Positions 24,543-34,516 of a stretch of DNA of 38,689 nucleotides are shown here, one piece after another. Every line of letters begins with the position of its first letter. The first letter of the stretch is position 1. The notes beneath the pieces are model-generated. The model searched no databases and had not been told where the DNA came from. It was given only the letters and a program-made list of their open reading frames with translations. This DNA is from Syntrophaceae bacterium (lineage in GTDB: Bacteria; Desulfobacterota; Syntrophia; Syntrophales; UBA2185): positions 16,607 to 55,295 of the forward strand of contig PLMX01000239.1 in the NCBI GenBank assembly GCA_003142635.1. The letters are read 5' to 3'. Made by a program: the position numbers and the translations under genes.

Positions 24543-25592
24543 TTACTCCATGTATCCTTTCTCAGGCATCAATCTGTAGTGCGTCAGAATGGCGCCGGTC
24601 GCCTCGATGACGTCCTGGGGAAGGCGAATTCTTTCGTGAAGCATGGGTCCTTCTGTTGTATTTGCCGAAGGCCCGAAGGCGAAAAAATGATCGATAGCCT
24701 TGTTGGCATTGGTGAAGGGATTGCCGTAAGGCAGTGGTTGCACGAGAGCGAAGACCTCACTGACGATGCTGGTCAACTTCTCTGATATCCCCCGTGCTTT
24801 TTCCTGATCGTTCTTTTCCAGACTTTCGATGAGAGATGAAATATCCCGGGAAAAGCAGTTAGCCGTACTTAAAAGAAACCCGTCGTAGCAGCCGCCCGTG
24901 TCTTTGAGCCAATGCGCATAGCCGCCCTCGGCGCCCCTGACGAGATAGCTCCCGCCCTTGTAGACATCGGAAGTCGCAATGCTGTCCTGACCGCTTGAGT
25001 CCTTGAAGAAAACCAGGTTGAAATACTTCTGCACGAGCCTGGCAAAGGTTTCGGGAGCCGCCTCATTTTCCGTCACCTGGGGAAGTTGATACAGTGCGAC
25101 AGGAAGCCCCATATTGAGGACAGCGGAAAGGGCCGCTTCAATTTGATGCTGCGTGAGCGACTTCCCCCGGGGTGGGCAGATCGTGAAACCGCAAACACGA
25201 TTGGCTGTCAGGATTTGGCCGGCGTCTTCTTTTCCCGCCGTATTTTTTTGAAGCATCCTAATCATATTTGAGATCGTCCGCTTCATGGTCTCGACATCGG
25301 CTTTCAGGACACCGAGGAGGAGGCTGATCTCATGCGTCCGGGCCTGTTGTATCGCGAAGTCTGCGACTGCCATTGTTTCATCTTCCGTCAGTTCCCAGCC
25401 GTCACCGGTCGATCCGGGAATGAGAAATCCCTTGACCCACGGGACTACATGCTTGAAATGGGCAAGCATCCGGTCGAAGTCGATTGTGCCATTGCTCCTG
25501 TAGTGTGTGAGGAGAGGGCACCACAGCCTGGGGATAGCGGAAGGAAAAAGCTCCTTGATTAACACCTGGCGCTTCACTGCAATGTCATTCAT
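24543..25592 (-). CDS. DapA/N-acetylneuraminate-lyase-fold aldolase, substrate unknown
   Basis: 349 aa, a TIM-barrel class I aldolase of the dihydrodipicolinate synthase family and longer than true DapA (about 290). Visible hallmarks: RLWCPLLTHY, GTIDFDRM, the carboxylate loop IPGSTGDGWELTEDE, the catalytic Tyr168 in ALYQLPQVTENE and the Schiff-base Lys197 in FFKDSSGQDSIATS, and GAEGGYAHWL. The DapA Gly-Thr-Thr-Gly-Glu loop reads Gly-Ser-Thr-Gly-Asp and YNVP reads YQLP, so a different oxo-acid substrate is likely. It is a single gene, convergent with the Cys-rich gene and divergent from pstS. Confidence 0.8.
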   Translation of the reverse strand: MNDIAVKRQVLIKELFPSAIPRLWCPLLTHYRSNGTIDFDRMLAHFKHVVPWVKGFLIPGSTGDGWELTEDETMAVADFAIQQARTHEISLLLGVLKADVETMKRTISNMIRMLQKNTAGKEDAGQILTANRVCGFTICPPRGKSLTQHQIEAALSAVLNMGLPVALYQLPQVTENEAAPETFARLVQKYFNLVFFKDSSGQDSIATSDVYKGGSYLVRGAEGGYAHWLKDTGGCYDGFLLSTANCFSRDISSLIESLEKNDQEKARGISEKLTSIVSEVFALVQPLPYGNPFTNANKAIDHFFAFGPSANTTEGPMLHERIRLPQDVIEATGAILTHYRLMPEKGYME

Positions 25593-25933
25593 TGAATATC
25601 CTTTCAGAGCCTGAATAATTTTGCAGGCATTCGCTGTTTATCACAGTTGTCACGCGACAGGCAATAGGCGATTGGCGTTCAACGAAGCAGATTCTTTCTT
25701 TTCACAATATTAACAGATTCTTCATCCTTCTTTAACAAATCTGCAACATTTGATGTGTATTGATATAATGCATTTGGAAATGAGTCCGTCTCACAGGATT
25801 CCGTAACGGGCTTGACATTATTCACAGTGCTGAAATGCCGATCAGGTTTTTCGGTTCTTGAAAACAGGTAATAAAAGATGTCTTCTATAAATATTGAAGA
25901 TAAAGTAAAATTGAATAAATGGAGGTTTTGAAA
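25593..25933. other. Divergent regulatory region upstream of pstS, 341 bp
   Basis: It contains the Pho half-sites and -10 box listed separately, followed by an AT-rich leader of about 150 nt before pstS. No gene is present. Confidence 0.5.
25710..25769 (+). promoter_or_regulatory. Pho box (four half-sites) and pstS promoter
   Basis: Four hexamers start exactly 11 bp apart: TTAACA 25710, TTCATC 25721, TTAACA 25732 and GCAACA 25743. This is the direct-repeat geometry bound by PhoB dimers. A TATAAT -10 box follows at 25764-25769, with the last half-site occupying the -35 position, as in PhoB-activated promoters. The geometry is seen in the sequence; PhoB binding is inferred. Confidence 0.75.
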
Positions 25934-26788
25934 ATGGTAAGAAAATTATTGGCGGTCTGTTTGATTTGGCTGGTCTTTGGTGCAAATCTGGTTCTTGCCG
26001 CGGAAAATGTGGTCATCAAAGGATCCACGACGGTTCTGCCTATTGCGCAGGCGGCATTGGAGGTTTACATGAAGGCGCATCCCGGAGTGAATATATCTCT
26101 TTCCGCCGGCGGATCGGGGGACGGGATCAAGGCTCTCATTGATAAGTCTACAGACATCGCGAACTCATCAAGAGAAATTAAGGATAAAGAAATCACCCTT
26201 GCCAGAGCTCACGGAGTGGAACCCGTTGCTCACACGGTTGCGATCGACGCTATCGTTCCTATCGTGCATCCGAAGAGCAAAGTCAATGGATTGACAATTG
26301 ATCAACTGAGTCAAATCTATCAGGGCAAGATTACGAACTGGAAAGAGGTCGGCGGGGATAACCTTACGATTGTCGTTGTTTCGAGAGACAGCAGCTCCGG
26401 GACATTTGAGTCCTGGGGGCACCTCGTTTTAAATAATGCCCGTGTAACTCCCAAGGCGCAGTTACAGGCGTCAAGCGGAGCTGTTGTGCAAGCGGTTTCA
26501 AAAAACAGATATGCCATCGGTTATATTGGTCTCGGCTACTTGAACACGTCGGTCAAAGGTCTGACCGTCAACGGCATTACGGCCTCGGCGAAGACCGCGC
26601 TTTCCAAGGAGTACCCGGTGTCAAGACCCCTCTATATGTATACGAACGGGCAGCCAACCGGTGAAGTTGCAAATTTCATCAAATTTGTACTGAGCCCTGC
26701 CGGACAGAAACTTGTTGCCACGGAGGGATTTGTACCTGTAGCGGGCGAAGCCAAAGAAAACCCTTTGAACAAAGGCAAAAAACGCTAA
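25934..26788 (+). CDS. pstS: Phosphate ABC transporter substrate-binding protein PstS
   Basis: 284 aa from ATG 25934, preferred over the upstream ATG 25919 because ggaggttttgaaa forms its ribosome site and the signal peptide (LLAVCLIWLVFGANLVLA) then starts cleanly. The mature protein has the phosphate-loop motifs IKGSTTVLPI, SAGGSGDGIKALIDKSTDIA, NSSREIKDKE, the IYQGKITNWKEVGG signature and RDSSSGTFESW, then AIGYIGLGYL. It binds Pi in the periplasm for the PstCAB importer. It is the first gene of the pst operon, directly under the Pho box. Confidence 0.95.
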   Translation: MVRKLLAVCLIWLVFGANLVLAAENVVIKGSTTVLPIAQAALEVYMKAHPGVNISLSAGGSGDGIKALIDKSTDIANSSREIKDKEITLARAHGVEPVAHTVAIDAIVPIVHPKSKVNGLTIDQLSQIYQGKITNWKEVGGDNLTIVVVSRDSSSGTFESWGHLVLNNARVTPKAQLQASSGAVVQAVSKNRYAIGYIGLGYLNTSVKGLTVNGITASAKTALSKEYPVSRPLYMYTNGQPTGEVANFIKFVLSPAGQKLVATEGFVPVAGEAKENPLNKGKKR

Positions 26789-26794
26789 ATTACT

Positions 26795-27682
26795 ATGTCC
26801 AGACATCTCAAGGAGACAATCATCAGAGGCATCTTTGCCTTGTTTGCTTTCGCGTCCGTGCTTATTCTGGCGCTGATTGTCATGTTCCTGTTCCGTGAAG
26901 GATTACCCATATTCAAAGAGGTTTCCGTCGCAGATTTCCTATTCGGACAGGAATGGTATCCCACATATGACCCTCCCGCTTACGGGATATGGCCCTTGAT
27001 TTTTGGTTCTGTGATCGTCACTGTATTCTCATGTCTTATTGCCGTCCCGTTGGGTGTCCTTTCCGCTGTGTACGTTTCTGAAATAGCGCCCGCTTCCATC
27101 AAGGATATTACGAAGTCGATAATAGAGCTCCTGGCAGGGATTCCCTCCGTAGTCCTCGGTTTCTTCGGCATGGTCGTTGTGGCCCCCTTCCTCCAGGACA
27201 CTTTTGATCTCCCAACTGGTCTTAACATCGTGAATGCTTCCGTTATTCTCGCGATCATGGCGATACCTACGATTTCGAGCATCTCGGAGGACGCCCTTTA
27301 TGCCGTGCCCAGTGAGTTTAAGGAAGCGTCGTACGCCCTGGGTGCAACGAAATACGAAACCATAACCAATGTCATCATGCCGGCCGCCCTGTCGGGGATT
27401 TCCACGGCTGTAATTCTGGGCATGGCAAGGGCTATAGGCGAAACCATGGTGGTGCTCATGGTTGCAGGCGGTGCGGCGGCCGTGCCGGAGAGTATCTTTG
27501 ATTCTGTCAGGCCGATGCCCGCCTCCATTGCCGCGGAAATGGGCGAAGCGCCCTTCGGGAGCGGGCATTACCATGCCCTCTTTGCCATAGGCATTGTGTT
27601 GTTTTTCCTGACGCTCTTCTTTAACCTCATTGCCGATTATATCTCACAGAAATTTAAGGAAGTGGGATCAGCAACACTATAG
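26795..27682 (+). CDS. pstC: Phosphate ABC transporter permease PstC
   Basis: 295 aa inner-membrane permease with six hydrophobic helices. Typical blocks are YGIWPLIFGSVIVTVFSCLI, AVPLGVLSAVYVSEIAP, IELLAGIPSVVLGFFGMVVV, and the EAA loop containing EASYALGATKYETITNVIMP and MARAIGETMVVLMVAG. It begins 6 nt after the pstS stop. It forms the channel with PstA, powered by PstB. Confidence 0.95.
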   Translation: MSRHLKETIIRGIFALFAFASVLILALIVMFLFREGLPIFKEVSVADFLFGQEWYPTYDPPAYGIWPLIFGSVIVTVFSCLIAVPLGVLSAVYVSEIAPASIKDITKSIIELLAGIPSVVLGFFGMVVVAPFLQDTFDLPTGLNIVNASVILAIMAIPTISSISEDALYAVPSEFKEASYALGATKYETITNVIMPAALSGISTAVILGMARAIGETMVVLMVAGGAAAVPESIFDSVRPMPASIAAEMGEAPFGSGHYHALFAIGIVLFFLTLFFNLIADYISQKFKEVGSATL

Positions 27683-27701
27683 GGTAATGGAAGTTTGCAT
27701 T

Positions 27702-28580
27702 ATGCAGGCAGCGCTCACGACATCCATGAAATTTAGATATTTCAAACAGCACGTATTTTTTGCCGTCGTGCGATTGTCGGCGCTGTTGATTGCATTAGCC
27801 TTGGGCGGTCTGATTGCTTACATCGTGGCAAATGGAATATCAGCAATTAGTTGTGATTTTCTCACCCTTCCGCCGACGGATTCCATGACGAAGGGCGGGA
27901 TCATGCCTGCCATTTTGGGCACCCTTTATCTGACAATCGGCTCAATAGCCGTTGCGCTCCCTCTCGGTGTAGTCTCGGCAATCTATCTCACTGAATATGC
28001 GAAGCAGGGAAAATTTGTCAGACTTATCCGCATTGGTATAAATTGTTTGGCGGGGGTTCCGTCGGTGGTTTTCGGATTGTTCGGACTCGGGTTCTTTGTT
28101 GTTTTTCTGCATTTCGGATCATGCATTCTTTCCGGAGCCTTGACGCTTGGCATACTCGTCCTGCCGACAATTATCGGGGCATCGGAAGAAGCCTTGAAAG
28201 CGGTTCCACAAACATTCCGGGAGGCGTCGCTGGCCCTCGGTGTATCCAAATGGGAGACTATTTATAAGATCGTCTTGCCGAATGCTTTACCCGGAATACT
28301 GACAGGATCGATTCTGGGCATCGGCAGGGCGGCGGGTGAAACAGCACCGATTATGTTCACTGCAGCGGCGTTCTTTACAGCGAAGCTTCCCAGCTCCGTC
28401 TTCGATGAAGTTATGGCTCTTCCCTACCACGTATATGTTCTTGCTACGGCGGGCACCCATATAGACCAGACGAGATCGATTCAATATGGGACGGTGCTCG
28501 TTCTTGTCGGTCTTGTGCTGGGGGTGGATCTCATTGCCATTGTCATCAGGAGTTATGTAAGGAAGAAAAAAAGGTGGTAA
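27702..28580 (+). CDS. pstA: Phosphate ABC transporter permease PstA
   Basis: 292 aa from ATG 27702 (ggaag 9 nt upstream); the frame is open further upstream into pstC, but that part does not look like protein. Six membrane helices, with [57 protein letters not shown], and the EAA loop [20 protein letters not shown] and [15 protein letters not shown]. It partners PstC. Its last bases overlap the likely pstB start. Confidence 0.94.
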   Translation: MQAALTTSMKFRYFKQHVFFAVVRLSALLIALALGGLIAYIVANGISAISCDFLTLPPTDSMTKGGIMPAILGTLYLTIGSIAVALPLGVVSAIYLTEYAKQGKFVRLIRIGINCLAGVPSVVFGLFGLGFFVVFLHFGSCILSGALTLGILVLPTIIGASEEALKAVPQTFREASLALGVSKWETIYKIVLPNALPGILTGSILGIGRAAGETAPIMFTAAAFFTAKLPSSVFDEVMALPYHVYVLATAGTHIDQTRSIQYGTVLVLVGLVLGVDLIAIVIRSYVRKKKRW

Positions 28581-29344
28581 TTGTGGAAGGCAACAGTATA
28601 ATCGAATTGCGGAATGTAAATTTCTTCTACGGAAAGACCAGGGCACTGACCGATATCACCATGGATTTTAGCAAGAACCGGGTTACCGCCTTGATAGGAC
28701 CGTCCGGCTGCGGCAAGTCCACGCTGTTGAGGCTCCTCAATCGCATGAATGATCTGATTGATGGAACCAGGGTCGAGGGAGAAATCATTTTTGAAGGCAT
28801 AAATATTTATAAGCCTGATGTCGATCCCGTCGACGTTCGGAGAAAGATCGGCATGGTTTTTCAAAAGCCTAATCCGTTTCCTAAGTCGATATTCAGCAAT
28901 ATAGCCTATGCCCCGAGACTTGCGGGGATCACTAAAAGGAGTGATCTTGAATTTCTTGTCGAAGAAAGCCTGAAACAGGCGGTGTTGTGGGATGAAGTAA
29001 GGGATATCCTGGGAAAATCGGCAATGACGCTCTCCGGCGGGCAGCAGCAGCGCCTGTGCATTGCCAGGGCGCTCGCCATGAAGCCGGATGTCATCCTCAT
29101 GGATGAGCCGACGTCGGCGCTCGATCCTATATCAACGGCAAAAATTGAAGAGCTGATCGATGAATTGAGGAGGAATTATACCATCATCATAGTTACTCAC
29201 AACATGCAGCAGGCAGCCCGCGTTTCATCGAAGACCGGTTTTTTCTATTTAGGGAAGCTCATCGAATATAACGCCACGGAAAAGATCTTTACCAATCCCG
29301 ACGTGAAGCAGACGGAAGACTATATTACCGGGAGATTCGGCTGA
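28574..29344 (+). CDS. pstB: Phosphate ABC transporter ATPase PstB
   Basis: 256 aa from GTG 28574, overlapping pstA by 7 nt; GTG 28583 with aaggtgg upstream is an equally good start. Complete ABC ATPase: Walker [10 protein letters not shown] at 42-50, the Q-loop [18 protein letters not shown] typical of PstB, signature LSGGQQQR, Walker [14 protein letters not shown] and the switch His in [10 protein letters not shown]. It drives phosphate uptake and, with PhoU, signals phosphate status to PhoR. Confidence 0.95.
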   Translation: MVIVEGNSIIELRNVNFFYGKTRALTDITMDFSKNRVTALIGPSGCGKSTLLRLLNRMNDLIDGTRVEGEIIFEGINIYKPDVDPVDVRRKIGMVFQKPNPFPKSIFSNIAYAPRLAGITKRSDLEFLVEESLKQAVLWDEVRDILGKSAMTLSGGQQQRLCIARALAMKPDVILMDEPTSALDPISTAKIEELIDELRRNYTIIIVTHNMQQAARVSSKTGFFYLGKLIEYNATEKIFTNPDVKQTEDYITGRFG

Positions 29345-29458
29345 TCAAGGGATGGGAGGACTTCTCCCGTCTGCGCAGGGACAAGGATCGAAATAAGAAA
29401 GTAGAAATTGTTAGAACGATAAATCGCCGCCGATGATCTAAAGGCATGGAGATGACAA

Positions 29459-30133
29459 ATGGCTGAAAAAAAGCACACAAGCACCCACTATGAAAAAGAA
29501 CTTCGGGACATCAAGGAATGTCTCATATATTTGGGCGCCCTCGTAGAAAAAGCAATAGAACTTGCAACAGAAGCCCTTGTCGACAGGAATACGGAACTGG
29601 CCCACAAGGTAATCTGCGATGACAATACGATCGATCAGCTTGATGTGGAAATCGAGGAAAAGTGTATCCGTATACTGGCCTTGAGGCAGCCGACAGCGAG
29701 GGACCTGAGATACATCACAACGGCCATTAAAATCAATGGGCATCTGGAGAGGATCGGCGATATGGCGGCTAATATTGCTGAAAAGGCTATTCTCTTAAGT
29801 GAGGAATCGCCGATGAAGCCCTATATAGATATTCCCCGCATGGCGGAAATTGCCCGGGGAATGATAAAGGAAAGCCTCGATGCCCTGGTTAATGAAGATA
29901 CCGATCTGGCGCGCAAAGTACGGATGGAGGATGAAACCATCGATAACCTCAATGAACAGGTTTTCCGGGAGCTCCTCACCTTCATGTTGGAAGATCCCAA
30001 AAAGATCCATAGAGCTCTCATAATTATGCAGATTTCCAAGAGCCTCGAGAGGATTTCCGATCATGCCGTGGGTATTGCAGACATGGTCATGTATATGGTG
30101 ACGGGAAAGATTGTCAGGCACGAACCATCCTGA
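29459..30133 (+). CDS. phoU: Phosphate signalling protein PhoU
   Basis: 224 aa, two PhoU helical-bundle repeats with their acidic metal-binding motifs: DNTIDQLDVEIEEKCI and ITTAIKINGHLERIGDMAAN in the first half, DETIDNLNEQVFRELL and MQISKSLERISDHAVGIAD in the second. It is a cytosolic regulator that couples PstB to PhoR and limits phosphate uptake. It lies 114 bp after pstB; the gap holds a short hairpin (gggag/ctccc) that might moderate downstream expression. Confidence 0.95.
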   Translation: MAEKKHTSTHYEKELRDIKECLIYLGALVEKAIELATEALVDRNTELAHKVICDDNTIDQLDVEIEEKCIRILALRQPTARDLRYITTAIKINGHLERIGDMAANIAEKAILLSEESPMKPYIDIPRMAEIARGMIKESLDALVNEDTDLARKVRMEDETIDNLNEQVFRELLTFMLEDPKKIHRALIIMQISKSLERISDHAVGIADMVMYMVTGKIVRHEPS

Positions 30134-30152
30134 AAGGTTTAGGAGCGACTGA

Positions 30153-31916
30153 TTGAAGAATCGTCTATTATACAGGATTCTTGCCGGTTATGTCGCGTTG
30201 ATACTCGCAACCGCCATAGTCATGGGATTGATGTATGCCCGGCAGATCAAGACTGAATTGATAGACGGGATCAAGAATGACCTGATTGCTCAAGCACGAA
30301 TCTCTGCATTATTGGGGACAGGCGATATTGAAAGGAAGCTGTCAAATCTGGCTGATATATCCCGCTCCCGTGTTACCCTTATTGATGCTTCGGGCCGCGT
30401 CAAGGCGGATTCAGAGAAAGACTTGGCGGAGATGGATAGTCACCTCAACCGCTCGGAAATTCAGGAAGCCAGGATCAAGGGACAGGGGGAAGCCATTCGT
30501 TACAGTCGCACCCTCGGTGTAGACATGCTCTACATTGCTTTTCCGGTTACAGAAGGCTCTGAAGTTACAGGCTACATACGATTTGCCCGTCCGCTTTTCG
30601 AGGTGAGAAAATCCATCGATCAACAGTACACTTATATATATAAGTGTCTCCTGATCGCCATCATTCCTTCGTTCGTCATTGCATTTCTTCTGGTCAGAAG
30701 ATTTATATCGCCAATCGAGAAAGTAATTTCATATACGCACAAGGTCTCCGGCGGCGAGTCATTAGGAACACTTCTGGTAGAGGCAAATGACGACGTTGGA
30801 CAATTGGAAAAAGACATCAATCGTATGGTCCTTGAACATCAGGAAAGGGTGAGGGTTGCGGATCAGGATAAGGCGCAACTTGAAGCGGCCTTTGCCAGCA
30901 TGACAGAGGGCGTGCTTGTAATCAACAATCAGGACCGCATCGAGTTTCTCAATAGAAGCCTGAAAGACGTCCTCGGAAATGAAGGCATCACTGACATTTT
31001 GGATAAGACGCCGCTTGAGGCGTTCAGGAATGTTGAGTTACAGGATGCCCTCGATCTGTTCAGAGATTCCGGAACACCTGTGTTGCGGAAGATCAACCTC
31101 GGCCAGGAAGAGCCGATTATTCTGGATGTCACTATATCAGCCGTTCAAGGACTGCCCGAAGGGAAGCAAAAGACGATGATGGTATTTCACGACGTCACGC
31201 GTCTCAAGAAACTGGAAAAGATACGTGAGGACTTCGTGGCTAATGTTACCCACGAGATTAAGACACCACTTACGGCCATCATAGGATTTATTGAGACCCT
31301 TGAGGATGGCGCCATCAATGAAGAAGAGACGGCGAAAAGATTTCTTCACATAATTTCCGAGAATGCTCATCGTCTTGAAAGGCTGGTGGACGACCTGCTG
31401 GTTCTTTCGAGCATTGAGCTGGGAGAAATGAAATTGCGGATCGAAAATGTCTCCATAGCCGATGCAATTGATAACGTGTTGCCTATGTTCGAGACGAAAG
31501 CGGCGGATAAATCCCTTGCTATTGATAAAAAGATTTCCGATAAACTCCCTTTTATTGGGGCTGACAGGGATAAATTGGCGCAGATTCTTGTGAACATCCT
31601 CGATAATGCCATCAAATTTACGCCGAGCGGCGGAAAGATTTCTATTGCTGCGCTCCAAGATGAAAAGGGTTTTGTGGTCGTCAGAGTGATGGACACGGGC
31701 ATAGGCATACCGAAAATGGAAATTCTCAGGCTTGGAGAACGGTTCTACCGGGTGGATAAGACACGCTCAAGGGAGTTGGGAGGCACCGGTCTCGGATTGT
31801 CAATAGTAAAACATCTCATGAGAGCACATAACGGAAGCGTTGATATCGAAAGTCAGGTGGGAAAAGGTACTACGGTTTCTCTCAGTTTTCCCCAAAATAG
31901 GGCGCCGATAACATAA
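30153..31916 (+). CDS. phoR: Phosphate-type sensor histidine kinase PhoR
   Basis: 587 aa from TTG 30153 (taggagcgac upstream). Two membrane helices (about 8-26 and 165-185) enclose a periplasmic domain of some 135 residues; then a HAMP-like linker, a PAS domain (ASMTEGVLVINNQDRIEFLN), the His-box FVANVTHEIKTPLTAIIGFI with His367, and a HATPase domain (NILDNAIKFTPSGG, DTGIGIPK, RFYRVDKTRSRELGGTGLGL). The FVANVTHE-LKTPLT form and position after phoU identify PhoR. No phoB response regulator lies in this operon or elsewhere in the window, so the partner must be encoded elsewhere. The larger periplasmic domain differs from E. coli PhoR, which lacks one. Confidence 0.9.
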   Translation: MKNRLLYRILAGYVALILATAIVMGLMYARQIKTELIDGIKNDLIAQARISALLGTGDIERKLSNLADISRSRVTLIDASGRVKADSEKDLAEMDSHLNRSEIQEARIKGQGEAIRYSRTLGVDMLYIAFPVTEGSEVTGYIRFARPLFEVRKSIDQQYTYIYKCLLIAIIPSFVIAFLLVRRFISPIEKVISYTHKVSGGESLGTLLVEANDDVGQLEKDINRMVLEHQERVRVADQDKAQLEAAFASMTEGVLVINNQDRIEFLNRSLKDVLGNEGITDILDKTPLEAFRNVELQDALDLFRDSGTPVLRKINLGQEEPIILDVTISAVQGLPEGKQKTMMVFHDVTRLKKLEKIREDFVANVTHEIKTPLTAIIGFIETLEDGAINEEETAKRFLHIISENAHRLERLVDDLLVLSSIELGEMKLRIENVSIADAIDNVLPMFETKAADKSLAIDKKISDKLPFIGADRDKLAQILVNILDNAIKFTPSGGKISIAALQDEKGFVVVRVMDTGIGIPKMEILRLGERFYRVDKTRSRELGGTGLGLSIVKHLMRAHNGSVDIESQVGKGTTVSLSFPQNRAPIT

Positions 31917-31931
31917 AAATGAGAAAAAATT

Positions 31932-31983
31932 GAAGGGAAAAGGGTCTTTTTTACTAAAAAATGCTCTTTTCCCTCATTTTTTT
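31932..31983 (+). terminator. Terminator after the pst-phoU-phoR operon
   Basis: aagggaaaag pairs with cttttccctc, with an inner tttttt/aaaaaa stem, followed by a run of seven Ts. It starts 16 nt after the phoR stop. Confidence 0.8.
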
Positions 31984-32004
31984 CATAAATCTGCTCAAAA
32001 CGTC

Positions 32005-32032
32005 TTGACATGTGGAAATTTGTGTATATTTT
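32005..32032 (+). promoter_or_regulatory. Promoter of groES-groEL
   Basis: TTGACA at 32005-32010, followed by TATTTT at 32027-32032 (16 bp) or TATATT at 32025-32030 (14 bp). No CIRCE inverted repeat (TTAGCACTC type) and no clear sigma32 site were found in the 197-bp upstream region. Confidence 0.55.
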
Positions 32033-32112
32033 ACTGCCAAGCTGGTTAACGGATATAATTTCCTGACAAAAAATAGCAAAAAATAAATAAATAAGGAAGG
32101 AGAAATGGGGTC

Positions 32113-32403
32113 ATGAAGATTAGGCCATTACAGGATCGAGTGATTATCAAGAGGTTGGAGGAAGAACAGAAGACAAAAGGCGGGATTATTATCCCCGACA
32201 CCGCCAAAGAAAAGCCGATAGAGGGTGAGGTTGTAGCCGTAGGCAAGGGAAAGACGACAGAAGACGGCAAACTGGTAAAGCCCGATGTCAAAGCCGGAGA
32301 CAGGATTCTCTTCAGCAAGTATGCTGGTACGGAAGTCAAGATCGACGGCGTGGAACATCTCATCATGAGAGAAGACGATATATTGGGAATCATTGAAAAG
32401 TAA
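32113..32403 (+). CDS. groES: Co-chaperonin GroES
   Basis: 96 aa, full length. [34 protein letters not shown] (the mobile loop that docks on GroEL), [20 protein letters not shown] and the C-terminal [10 protein letters not shown] are all standard. It forms the heptameric lid of the GroEL folding chamber. The ribosome site aaggaggagaaatggggtc precedes the ATG. groEL follows after 28 nt. Confidence 0.97.
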   Translation: MKIRPLQDRVIIKRLEEEQKTKGGIIIPDTAKEKPIEGEVVAVGKGKTTEDGKLVKPDVKAGDRILFSKYAGTEVKIDGVEHLIMREDDILGIIEK

Positions 32404-32431
32404 TAATATGATCATAAGGAGGATATGTTAA

Positions 32432-34066
<1,635 letters not shown>

Positions 34067-34093
34067 GAGGTTTTTAAACTTATCTCATTATGA

Positions 34094-34127
34094 AAAAGCC
34101 CCCTGTTTTACGGCAGGGGGCTTTTTT
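34094..34127 (+). terminator. Rho-independent terminator after groEL
   Basis: The stem AAAAAGCCCCCTG / CAGGGGGCTTTTTT around an 8-nt loop is a textbook terminator, and its symmetric A/T flanks may allow it to work from both sides. Confidence 0.92.
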
Positions 34128-34149
34128 AGTGTCCCTTTCGGGGATGGTG

Positions 34150-34400
34150 GAAACCCCTCGCCTTTAGGCGAAGAGAAGTTTATATACTGTCGCTATGCGA
34201 CGTTATCAACTTGGAGCACATACAAAGAGTGACCTCAAAGTTCACTTAATCTGGATACCGAAATACCGTAAGAAGGTATTGGTAGGGCGAGTGGCGGTTC
34301 GCGCAGCAATATATTCAAGAGCAAGAAGGGGAGCCGGTGACTGATGACAGTCGATTTGAAATCGACCCCTCTTAAACCCCTCGACTTATAGTCGAGGGTA
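34150..34400 (+). mobile_element. Internally deleted IS200/IS605-family element
   Basis: Both ends carry AAACCCCTCG leading into subterminal hairpins: left TCGCC-ttta-GGCGA (34158-34171), right CCCTCGAC-ttata-GTCGAGGG (34378-34398). Between them lie the two ends of a Y1 transposase gene fused with loss of the middle. Hairpin ends without inverted termini are the IS200/IS605 pattern. At about 250 bp and without a working transposase it is a non-autonomous derivative that could be moved only in trans. Exact termini are uncertain by tens of bases. Confidence 0.8.
34195..34375 (+). pseudogene. tnpA: tnpA (Y1 transposase) deletion relic
   Basis: ATG 34195 begins MRRYQLGAHTKSDLKVHLIW, then IPKYRKKVLVGRVAVR, the N-terminal strand and HxH-preceding region of IS200 TnpA. 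After about 36 codons the frame breaks and the C-terminal end of the same protein appears in another frame: QYIQEQEGEPVTDDSRFEID, then PS and stop at 34373-34375. The HUH active site and catalytic Tyr are in the missing middle (about 80-90 codons lost). Confidence 0.8.
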
Positions 34401-34516
34401 ATTCAGTTCTGCTTGTAAGAGGTTAATTTCTGTGATAGCCTCATCGACTACTAGTTTACCCATAATTATATTAATGTATAAATTAGCACTGATTATGAAG
34501 AGTTGAGGAGTTTCCC
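34401..34516. other. ileS upstream region
   Basis: It is AT-rich with several TATA-like hexamers (for example tataaa near 34475); no -35 could be fixed and no T-box leader is visible. The ribosome site gttgaggagtttccc precedes ATG 34517. Confidence 0.4.

Noticed and set aside
34400-34516. T-box leader upstream of ileS
   Set aside because: No T-box core sequence and too little space; also unusual for this lineage.
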